Shown here: one piece after another, positions 14,666-21,012 of the stretch
Numbering within the stretch: position 1 is the first letter of the stretch
How the letters are laid out: every line of letters begins with the position of its first letter
Source: Collinsella sp.
GTDB lineage: Bacteria > Actinomycetota > Coriobacteriia > Coriobacteriales > Coriobacteriaceae
Assembly: GCA_019419645.1 (NCBI GenBank)
Contig: DXZN01000034.1
Span: 1-21,012, forward strand
Direction of reading: 5' to 3'
Length of the DNA: 21,012 nucleotides
Program-made: the position numbers and the translations under genes
Notes under the pieces: model-generated
Seen by the model: the letters and a program-made list of their open reading frames with translations, nothing else
The model's database searches: none
What the model was told of the DNA's origin: nothing

Positions 14666-14691
14666 GCACAGGCGCGGTGGGATGGTAATAT
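14664..14691 (+). promoter_or_regulatory. Promoter of the alaS operon
   Basis: TTGCAC (14664-14669) as -35 and TAATAT (14686-14691) as -10 are 16 nt apart. TG at 14683-14684 adds an extended -10. Transcription would begin near 14698, leaving a leader of about 40 nt, too short for a T-box. The -35 starts in the T run of the preceding terminator. Confidence 0.65.
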
Positions 14692-14737
14692 CGTTACGTT
14701 TGAACTGTTTCGATGTGAAATCGAGGAGATTCCCTCT

Positions 14738-17395
14738 ATGAGTGCTGACTACCCGTCAATGACTACGGCCGAGATCCGCTCCAAGTTCCTTAACTTCTTT
14801 GAGGAGCGCGGTCTTAAGCTCTATCCTTCTTCGTCCCTCGTCCCCGACGACCCTTCGCTGCTGCTTGCCAACGCCGGCATGAACCAGTTTAAGGAGTATT
14901 ACCAGGGCAAGAAGACCATGAAGGAGATCGGCGCGATCTCCTGCCAGAAGTGCGTCCGCACCAACGACATCGACTGCATCGGCGAGGACGGCCGTCACCT
15001 GTCCTTCTTCGAGATGCTCGGCGACTTCTCCTTTGGTGGCGTCTCCAAGCAGCAGGCCTGCGCTTGGGCCTTTGAGCTCATCACCAAGGAGTTCAAGCTG
15101 CCGCTCGACCGTCTGTACTTCACCGTCTTTACCGAGGACGACGAGACACATGACGTGTGGCGCTCCCTGGGCGTTGCCGAGGATCACATCTCGCGTCTGG
15201 GCGAGGACGACAACTTCTGGGCTGCTGGCCCCACCGGCCCCTGCGGTCCGTGCTCCGAGATCTACTTTGACATGGGCGAGGAGGTCGGTTGCGGCAGCCC
15301 CGACTGCAAGCCCGGCTGCGACTGCGATCGCTTCCTTGAGTTCTGGAACCTCGTGTTTACCCAGTACGACCGCCAGGAGGATGGCTCCATGCCGGAGCTG
15401 CCGCACCGCAACCTCGATACGGGCATGGGTCTGGAGCGCATGGCCGCCATCATGCAGCACAAGACCGCTAACTACGACGGCGATCTGATGCAGCACCTCA
15501 TCAAGCTGGGCGAGAAGATCAGCGGCAAGACCTATGACGCCGACGATTACTCCGGCGCCAGCCGCTCCCTGCGCATTATCGCCGACCACTCCCGTGCCGT
15601 CGACTTTATGATCTCGGACGGCATCCTGCCCGGTAACGAGGGCCGCGAGTATGTCCTTCGCCGCCTGCTCCGCCGTGCCGTGTTCCACGGCCGCCTACTG
15701 GGCATCGAGGGCGCCTTCCTGACCAAGTTCATCGACGAGGTCAACGCTCAGATGGGCGAGGCCTATCCTGAGCTGCTCAAGAACGTCGCGCTCGTCAAGG
15801 GTATCGTTGCCTCCGAGGAGGAGCGCTTCTCCACGACGCTCGACAACGGCCGCGTTTACCTTGACGAGGCCCTGGCTGCGCTCACCGACGGCGTTGTCCT
15901 TCCGGGCGACGTTGCCTTTAAGCTGCACGACACCTTTGGTTTCCCCATTGACCTGACTGTCGAGATCGCCGGCGCTGCTGGCCACGAAGTCGACATGGAC
16001 GGCTTTTCCGCTTGCATGGAGGACCAGAAGGCCCGCGCCCGCGCCAACGCCAAGGGCGATGCCTGGGGCAGCTTCAACGACGTGTGGGTCGAGCTTTCCG
16101 ACAAGGTCGCCGCGACCGAGTTCGACGGCTACGACAACGATGTGATCGAGGGCGCCAAGGTTGTCGCCATCGTGCGCAACGGCGAGTCCGTCGAGTTCGC
16201 CGCCGCCGGCGAGGACGTCGAGGTCGTGCTCGACCGCACCCCGTTCTATGCCGAGATGGGTGGCCAGCAGGGCGATGCCGGCGAGCTTTCCGCCGAGGGC
16301 GTTGTTCTGACCGTTGCCGACACCAAGAACCACAACGGCCTGTATGCCCATGTCGCGCACGTTGCCGACGGCACGCTGACCGTCGGTGCTACCGTGACCG
16401 CCGCGCTCGACGCCGAGCGCCGTGGCTTCCTGCGCCGCAACCACACCGCCACGCACCTGCTCGACGCTGCGCTTAAGCAGGTCCTGGGCGAGCACGTCTC
16501 CCAGGCCGGCTCGCTCGTGACGCCCGAGCACCTGCGCTTTGACTTTACGCACTTCGAGGCCCTTTCCTCCGAGCAGCTCAAGGCTGTCGAGGACCTGGTC
16601 AACCAGCAGATCTTCGCCTCCAAGCCGGTCGTGACCCGCGTCATGGGCATCGATGAGGCCAAGGCTGCCGGCGCTGTCGCCCTCTTTGGCGAGAAGTACG
16701 GCGACGTCGTCCGCGTCGTTTCCGTGGGCGCCGAGGACCAGCCGTTCTCCCGCGAGCTCTGCGGTGGCACCCATGCCGCCAATACCGCCGAGATCGGCCT
16801 GTTCAAGATCATTTCCGAGTCCTCTACTGGCTCCAACGTTCGCCGTATCGAGGCCGTGACCTCTAAGGGCGCTCTCGATTACATGGCCGACCGCCTAGCA
16901 CTTGTTGACGCCGCTGGCGCTGCGCTCAAGTGCCGCGCGGACGAGGTTCCCGCTCGCGTGGAGAACCTGCAGGCCGAGTTGCGCGAGACCGCCGGCAAGC
17001 TCAAGAAAGCTCTGACCGGTGGCTCTTCCGACGCCATCTCCGGCGCCATCGAGGGTGCCGTCGAGGTCAATGGCTACAAGCTCGTCGTCGCTGAGCTCCA
17101 GGGCCTTGAGGCTGCCGACCTGCGCAACGTGTGGGATACCGTGCACCAGAAGGTCGCCGGCCCCGTCGCCTGCGTCGTCGCTAGCGTGACCGAAAAGGGC
17201 ACCCCGGCCCTGCTCGCTGCCGGCTCCGATGACGCCGTGGAGGCCGGTTTCCACGCCGGCAACGTGATCAAGCAGATCGCGGGCCTGGTCGACGGTCGCG
17301 GTGGCGGTCGTCCCAACATGGCCCAGGCTGGCGGCAAGAACGCTGCCGGTATCGCCGATGCCCTCGCGGCTTCCAAGACCGCGCTCGGCGCTTAA
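14738..17395 (+). CDS. alaS: Alanyl-tRNA synthetase
   Basis: This class II synthetase charges tRNA-Ala and hydrolyses mischarged Ser/Gly-tRNA-Ala. The 885-residue length is normal. The catalytic core is N-terminal (RSKFLNFFEERG, then LLLANAGMNQF, then HLSFFEMLGDFSFG). A Cys-rich insertion, GCGSPDCKPGCDCDRF, precedes EFWNLVF. The editing domain has HTATH at 569-573 and CGGTH at 675-679, the four zinc ligands. The C-terminal DHHA1 part includes GGGRPNMAQAGG near the end. ATG 14738 has GAGGAG about 10 nt upstream; the next in-frame ATG at 14759 has no ribosome site. It heads the alaS-ruvX-mltG set typical of Actinobacteria and Firmicutes. Unlike ileS it has no T-box leader. Confidence 0.98.
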   Translation: MSADYPSMTTAEIRSKFLNFFEERGLKLYPSSSLVPDDPSLLLANAGMNQFKEYYQGKKTMKEIGAISCQKCVRTNDIDCIGEDGRHLSFFEMLGDFSFGGVSKQQACAWAFELITKEFKLPLDRLYFTVFTEDDETHDVWRSLGVAEDHISRLGEDDNFWAAGPTGPCGPCSEIYFDMGEEVGCGSPDCKPGCDCDRFLEFWNLVFTQYDRQEDGSMPELPHRNLDTGMGLERMAAIMQHKTANYDGDLMQHLIKLGEKISGKTYDADDYSGASRSLRIIADHSRAVDFMISDGILPGNEGREYVLRRLLRRAVFHGRLLGIEGAFLTKFIDEVNAQMGEAYPELLKNVALVKGIVASEEERFSTTLDNGRVYLDEALAALTDGVVLPGDVAFKLHDTFGFPIDLTVEIAGAAGHEVDMDGFSACMEDQKARARANAKGDAWGSFNDVWVELSDKVAATEFDGYDNDVIEGAKVVAIVRNGESVEFAAAGEDVEVVLDRTPFYAEMGGQQGDAGELSAEGVVLTVADTKNHNGLYAHVAHVADGTLTVGATVTAALDAERRGFLRRNHTATHLLDAALKQVLGEHVSQAGSLVTPEHLRFDFTHFEALSSEQLKAVEDLVNQQIFASKPVVTRVMGIDEAKAAGAVALFGEKYGDVVRVVSVGAEDQPFSRELCGGTHAANTAEIGLFKIISESSTGSNVRRIEAVTSKGALDYMADRLALVDAAGAALKCRADEVPARVENLQAELRETAGKLKKALTGGSSDAISGAIEGAVEVNGYKLVVAELQGLEAADLRNVWDTVHQKVAGPVACVVASVTEKGTPALLAAGSDDAVEAGFHAGNVIKQIAGLVDGRGGGRPNMAQAGGKNAAGIADALAASKTALGA

Positions 17396-17404
17396 GTAGT
17401 CGCT

Positions 17405-17833
17405 GTGGTCGCGCTCGCGCTGGACATAGGGGAGACCCGGATTGGCATTGCTGTCTCGAGCCGTGATGGCAAGATGGCAATGCCCGTCAAGGTGCTTCCG
17501 GCTGCCGAGGTCACCGGTATGGCCAAGACGTTTCGCTACCTGGTCGAGGACTATGAGCCCGATATCCTGGTAAGCGGACGTCCCTTGACCATGGCCGGTG
17601 AGCCCGGCCCCCAGGCCGAGCGCGTTGCCGCCGTGGCCCAAAAGATTGCCGACAAGCTCGAACTTCCGCTGGAGTTTGAGGACGAGCGCTTGTCCTCGCA
17701 AGAGGCCAAGCGCATCCTGCGCGAGCAGGGCCTCAACGAAAAACAGATGAGGGGCAAGATTGACATGATCGCCGCCAGCCTGTTCTTGCAGACGTGGCTC
17801 GATCGCAAAAACGAGGAGGTTTCGCATGCCTAG
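17405..17833 (+). CDS. ruvX: RuvX/YqgF RNase H-fold nuclease (pre-16S rRNA processing)
   Basis: YqgF-family proteins are small RNase H-fold nucleases implicated in maturation of the 16S rRNA 5' end; they were earlier proposed as Holliday junction resolvases. The 142-residue length fits. Visible marks are Asp7 in ALDIGETRIGIAV, the VSGRPLTMAGEPG segment (56-68), Asp93-Glu94 in DERLSSQEA, and Asp120 in DMIAASLFLQTWLD; these give the acidic set expected of the active site. The GTG at 17405 starts 9 nt after the alaS stop without a clear ribosome site, so it probably relies on coupling to alaS translation. The end overlaps the mltG start by 8 nt. Confidence 0.92.
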   Translation: MVALALDIGETRIGIAVSSRDGKMAMPVKVLPAAEVTGMAKTFRYLVEDYEPDILVSGRPLTMAGEPGPQAERVAAVAQKIADKLELPLEFEDERLSSQEAKRILREQGLNEKQMRGKIDMIAASLFLQTWLDRKNEEVSHA

Positions 17834-19217
17834 CGCTTCCGATCCGCGCCAGCCGAATCGCCAGGGGCAGCCTACGACGCGCCCTGTATCGTCCGGCCAG
17901 CGTCCGATGCAACCGACGCAGCGTGCGGCTCAGCCTGCTGCTCGTCCCGCACAGTCCTCCTCTCGTGCAGCACAATCTGCTCAGCGTCCTGCCCAACAGC
18001 CCGCTGCCCGCGCAGCCCGGCCCGCAAGCGGTACCCGCTTTAAGCAGCAGACGCCCACGCAGCGTGTGCAGGCGCCTCAATCGCATACGCGTACACATCA
18101 TGCTCACGGCTCACATGGCGTAGCTCCGGCTACGCGCTCGAGCTATAACACGCATGCTCGTCGCGGTACCCAAAAGAAGAGCTCGCCGGTGCCCATGATT
18201 ATCGGCGTTGTTGTTGCCGTACTTGCTCTTGCTGCCATTGCCTTCTTTGTCGTTCCGGCCGTCAAGGGCCTGTTTGGCGGGGAGGAGACAGGCGTCACCG
18301 CTGGCCAGCAAGTTACCGTCACGATTCCCGAGGGAGCTTCGGGCGATACGATCGCCTCGATTCTCTCTGAGAACCATATCGTCGAAAATCCCAAGGACTA
18401 CTATGCGGCGGTGAAAAAGCTCAACGCCGATATGTCGCTCAAGCCTGGTACTTATTCGTTCACCACGCTCATGGACGCGACTAAGGTGGTTCAGCAACTC
18501 ATGGAAGGCCCCAACGCTGGCTCCAATGCGCTGACGATTCCCGAGGGCTTGACGGTCGATCAAGTCGCCGACCGTGTGGCCCAGGTCTACAACAGCATCT
18601 CTAAGGAAGACTTCCTCAACCAGGCCAAGGCCTCCAACTACGTGGACGACTATAGCTTCCTTAGGGGCGCGGCCAATGATTCGCTCGAGGGCTTCTTGTT
18701 CCCCAAGACCTATTCGCTGGGCGATTCGCCGACGGCCGATGATGTGATTCGTGCCATGCTCGATCAGTTTAAGACCGAGTACAAGTCGCTTGACTTTGCG
18801 AGCTGCGAGGCCAAGATCAAGGAGCGCTACGGTGTGGAGATGTCCGACTACGACATCGTCAACTTGGCCTCTATTGTTGAGCGCGAGGGCCTCAACGCCG
18901 ACCAACGTGCGCATGTGGCATCGGTTTTCTATAACCGTCTGGCGGGCAAGCTCGATGGCCTGCGTTACCTCAATAGCGATGCGACCATGATGTATGTAAC
19001 CGGCGGCGAGGTTACCGCCGACGACCTGCAGAGCGATAGCCCGTATAACACCTATAAGCACGAGGGCCTGCCGCCCACGCCCATCTGCTCTCCGTCGCTC
19101 GAAGCGCTCAAGGCTACCCTTGAGCCGACCGACTCCGATGACCTGTATTTCTACATTACGCAGGACGAGGAGTACTTCTCGCAAACCTACGAAGAGCACC
19201 AACAGTCTTGGAATTGA
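17826..19217 (+). CDS. mltG: Endolytic murein transglycosylase MltG (YceG-like)
   Basis: MltG cuts nascent peptidoglycan glycan strands at the outer face of the membrane. The 463-residue protein begins with about 118 residues of low-complexity Pro/Gln/Ala/Arg/Ser sequence, predicted cytoplasmic and disordered. One membrane helix (about 122-144, after KKSS) and the extracellular YceG domain follow. That domain contains a LysM-like part (about 155-210), NIPEG-type segments (TIPEGASGD, TIPEGLTVDQ), ASIVEREG with catalytic Glu352, LRYLNSDAT, and the C-terminal SPYNTYKHEGLPPTPICSP motif. ATG 17826 is preceded by AGGAGGT at 5-6 nt, the best ribosome site in the window. It overlaps ruvX, and the pair follows alaS as in other Actinobacteria. 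Confidence 0.95.
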   Translation: MPSASDPRQPNRQGQPTTRPVSSGQRPMQPTQRAAQPAARPAQSSSRAAQSAQRPAQQPAARAARPASGTRFKQQTPTQRVQAPQSHTRTHHAHGSHGVAPATRSSYNTHARRGTQKKSSPVPMIIGVVVAVLALAAIAFFVVPAVKGLFGGEETGVTAGQQVTVTIPEGASGDTIASILSENHIVENPKDYYAAVKKLNADMSLKPGTYSFTTLMDATKVVQQLMEGPNAGSNALTIPEGLTVDQVADRVAQVYNSISKEDFLNQAKASNYVDDYSFLRGAANDSLEGFLFPKTYSLGDSPTADDVIRAMLDQFKTEYKSLDFASCEAKIKERYGVEMSDYDIVNLASIVEREGLNADQRAHVASVFYNRLAGKLDGLRYLNSDATMMYVTGGEVTADDLQSDSPYNTYKHEGLPPTPICSPSLEALKATLEPTDSDDLYFYITQDEEYFSQTYEEHQQSWN

Positions 19218-19219
19218 TC

Positions 19220-19717
19220 ATGAGGATTTTTAGCCCCAAACGATATGTTGCCTCGGTCGACCGCATCGATCTCGATACCCTGTGGGCCGACGGCAAGCGC
19301 GCCATTCTACTCGACCGCGACAACACCCTGGTGCCGCGCGATTCCGAGCAGGTACCCGCTGCGGTCTCCGCTTGGCTCGAGGCCGCCCATGCCAAGGGCT
19401 TTAAGCTGTGCATGGTGTCCAACAACTGGCATCGCGACCAGGTCATGAGCTCTGCGCGCGAGCTGGGACTCGAGGCCATCAGCCACGCCATGAAGCCGGC
19501 GCCGTTTGCCCTCAAGGCGGGCCTTAAGCGCCTCGGCGCCACAGCCGGCGAGGCGGTGCTGATCGGTGATCAGCTCTACACGGACGTGTGGAGCGGCAAC
19601 TTCGCCGGCGTCGATACCATCCTGGTAAAGCCGCAGGCGACGCAGGACCTGTGGTATACGCAGATCTTCCGTATCTTTGAGCGCCGGGCCCTGCGCGACC
19701 TTCCCTGCGAGGAATAG
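19220..19717 (+). CDS. yqeG: YqeG family HAD-type phosphatase
   Basis: The 165-residue protein has the HAD motifs in order: ILLDRDNTLV with the Asp32/Asp34 pair, MVSNN for motif II, a Lys in MKPAPF, and IGDQLYTDV for the final Asp pair. YqeG proteins are compact cytoplasmic HAD (class III) phosphatases; related eukaryotic and cyanobacterial members act on phosphatidylglycerophosphate, but the bacterial substrate here is not established. ATG 19220 lies 2 nt after the mltG stop; an upstream in-frame TTG would overlap mltG. No good ribosome site is seen, so coupling to mltG is likely. In many other Actinobacteria the aroE and aroC genes lie in this mltG-to-aroK interval instead. Confidence 0.9.
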   Translation: MRIFSPKRYVASVDRIDLDTLWADGKRAILLDRDNTLVPRDSEQVPAAVSAWLEAAHAKGFKLCMVSNNWHRDQVMSSARELGLEAISHAMKPAPFALKAGLKRLGATAGEAVLIGDQLYTDVWSGNFAGVDTILVKPQATQDLWYTQIFRIFERRALRDLPCEE

Positions 19718-19725
19718 GTTTCGCC

Positions 19726-20259
19726 ATGTCTCAGCACATCAAACACGGCTGCGACCATATTTTCTTTATCGGCTTTTTGGGCGCGGGCAAATCGACGCTC
19801 GCGCGCAACGTCGGCACTATGTTCAAGCGTCGATTCATCGATACCGATCGCTTGGTTGTGCGTCGATGCGGCAAGTCGGTGACCGAGATATTTGAGACCG
19901 AGGGCGAGGATCGTTTTCGCGAGCTCGAGACCTCGGCACTCCGTTCGCTTCAAAGCGAGCGCAGCCTGCTGGTATCGTGCGGGGGCGGCATCGTCGAGAC
20001 GCCGGTGAACATTGAGCTGATGCACGAGATGGGTACATGCGTGTACCTCGAAGGCGACTTTGAGGACTCGTTGCGCCAGATTCGTCGCTCCGATACCCGG
20101 CCCGATTTCCGCTCGCCCGAGCACGCTGCGCGCTTGTTTGAGCATCGCCGTCCGCTGTATCGCCAGGCGGCCGATATTACCCTTGATATTCGCAACAAGT
20201 CCTTCGAGGACGTTTCCTACCTTTGTGCCGAGATGCTTTTGGAGCGTGGACTGCTATGA
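19726..20259 (+). CDS. aroK: Shikimate kinase
   Basis: This enzyme phosphorylates shikimate with ATP at the fifth step of the chorismate pathway. The 177-residue length is typical. Key elements all appear intact: the P-loop GFLGAGKS (16-23), the FIDTD segment with Asp39/Asp41 for Mg2+ and shikimate, FRELE with Arg65, the CGGGIV glycine motif (85-90), the lid segment RSDTRPDF, and RRPLYRQAAD with the second shikimate-binding Arg. ATG 19726 is preceded by AGGAATAGG about 8 nt upstream. The stop overlaps the aroB start by ATGA, so the two are coupled. Unlike its neighbour AroB, nothing suggests loss of activity. Confidence 0.94.
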   Translation: MSQHIKHGCDHIFFIGFLGAGKSTLARNVGTMFKRRFIDTDRLVVRRCGKSVTEIFETEGEDRFRELETSALRSLQSERSLLVSCGGGIVETPVNIELMHEMGTCVYLEGDFEDSLRQIRRSDTRPDFRSPEHAARLFEHRRPLYRQAADITLDIRNKSFEDVSYLCAEMLLERGLL

Positions 20260-21012
20260 TTCGCCGTCAACTTATCAATTTCCAAAACCGCAGTGTCGAT
20301 GTCCGCGTCGGATTGGGGGCGTTCGAGGAGCTGTCGCGCATGTTTGCCTCGGCTGTGGGCAAGCCTAAGCGTGCGATGGTGGTTTGGAACGACGCCACAT
20401 CCGAGCGTTTTGGCGAGGTTGTCGAGCATGCACTTGTTGACGCCGGTTTTGCCGTGTCGCCGCTCGTCCTCGAGGTTTCGCCTGCCGGTGCTACGCTGGT
20501 CGATGCCGATACCGTCTTTGGCGCGCTGTCGGCTAACGGCATTACCTGCGATGATCTCGTTGTCGCTGTCGGCGACACGGCGACCTGCTCGGTTGTTTGC
20601 TGGTGCGCCAATCAGTGGTGCGGTCGCACCGAGTGCGCCTTGCTGCCGACGACGTTCGACGCCATGCTCACGGTCGCGACGACCATGAAGCCGCTTGTCG
20701 CCTCGTCGGCGCATGCGCTTCCCGCTATCGCGTTCCGTCCCGAGCCGGGCTTGGTCGTGTGTGACCTCGACCTTGTACGCGCGGCGGACCCCGAGGACCT
20801 CAAGCTCGGCTATGCGGTACTTGTTGGCACCATGCTTTCGAGCAGCAAGTCCCGCTGGAATCAGTTTACCGAGACCATTCCCGAGATTCTCGCGGGCGAG
20901 GAGGTCGCGCTCGTCAATGCCGTTCAGTGGTCTCAGACTGCCCGTAAGGACGTACTGATGGCCACGAACCCGAGCGCCCGCCATGCGCTCGATTTTGGCA
21001 AGACAGGGGAGC
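20256..21012 (+). CDS. aroB: 3-dehydroquinate synthase-like protein, apparently lacking active-site residues (partial, runs off window)
   Basis: The first 252 residues align by eye along the length of AroB, which turns DAHP into 3-dehydroquinate using NAD and a divalent metal. Shared landmarks are the DTVFGAL helix, PTT (131-133), the FRP and VVCDLDLV strand, DPEDLKLGYA, and LDFGKT. Compared with E. coli AroB, the NAD-binding GExxK is lost, GGGVVGD is replaced by GDTATCS (106-112), and the Asp before GGK is replaced. The GLAEVIK metal/catalytic segment is GYAVLVG (185-191), losing Glu and Lys, and the LGHT metal His is Lys249. Codon use is normal and the frame is open, so this is not a decayed pseudogene. 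It is a divergent or non-catalytic AroB homologue. The third metal ligand lies beyond the window. Confidence 0.8.
   Translation, partial: MIRRQLINFQNRSVDVRVGLGAFEELSRMFASAVGKPKRAMVVWNDATSERFGEVVEHALVDAGFAVSPLVLEVSPAGATLVDADTVFGALSANGITCDDLVVAVGDTATCSVVCWCANQWCGRTECALLPTTFDAMLTVATTMKPLVASSAHALPAIAFRPEPGLVVCDLDLVRAADPEDLKLGYAVLVGTMLSSSKSRWNQFTETIPEILAGEEVALVNAVQWSQTARKDVLMATNPSARHALDFGKTGE

Noticed and set aside
1..21012. CRISPR array, tRNA or rRNA gene, prophage or transposase gene
   Set aside because: No regularly spaced repeats, cloverleaf sequence, rRNA segment or mobile-element protein was seen on either strand.

Overview
The window looks like a chromosomal segment of a GC-rich Coriobacteriia-type actinobacterium, most likely Collinsella or a close relative. 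This is inferred from codon use, the strong GGAGG-type ribosome sites, and the order rarA / DUF948-like gene / alaS / ruvX / mltG / aroK / aroB, which follows the arrangement known from other Actinobacteria. No tRNA, rRNA, CRISPR array, phage gene or transposase gene was seen.

Left edge (1-1640): an AT-rich start (about 34% GC over the first 120 bases) holds the first 14 codons of a leftward S51-like peptidase gene. A non-coding stretch rich in inverted repeats follows, then a leftward GldA-like metal-dependent alcohol dehydrogenase gene ending in a palindromic terminator repeat. The same 41-bp palindrome occurs again, 39/41 identical and in the same gene-relative position, after the glycosyltransferase gene at 8149-8189.

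Translation and envelope block (1640-9920, rightward): a full class I T-box leader with isoleucine specifier ATC controls ileS. After its terminator come lspA and rluD (overlapping), a membrane GT2 glycosyltransferase, a minimal prepilin peptidase and a dNTP triphosphohydrolase.

Stress and sigma block (9936-14665): rarA, then a tightly coupled set of a DUF948-like membrane protein, an RsbW-like anti-sigma factor without its ATP-binding residues, a SigB/SigF-type sigma factor and an AI-2E family permease, closed by a terminator.

alaS block (14664-21012): a promoter starting inside that terminator's T run drives alaS, ruvX, mltG, a YqeG-type HAD phosphatase, aroK and the start of aroB. Compared with other Actinobacteria, aroE and aroC are missing from between mltG and aroK. 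The aroB product keeps the fold signature but has lost most NAD-, metal- and substrate-binding residues visible in this part. The most notable observations are this apparent AroB pseudoenzyme, the dispersed terminator palindrome, the degenerate anti-sigma factor, and a roughly 130-bp nested inverted-repeat element near the left edge.
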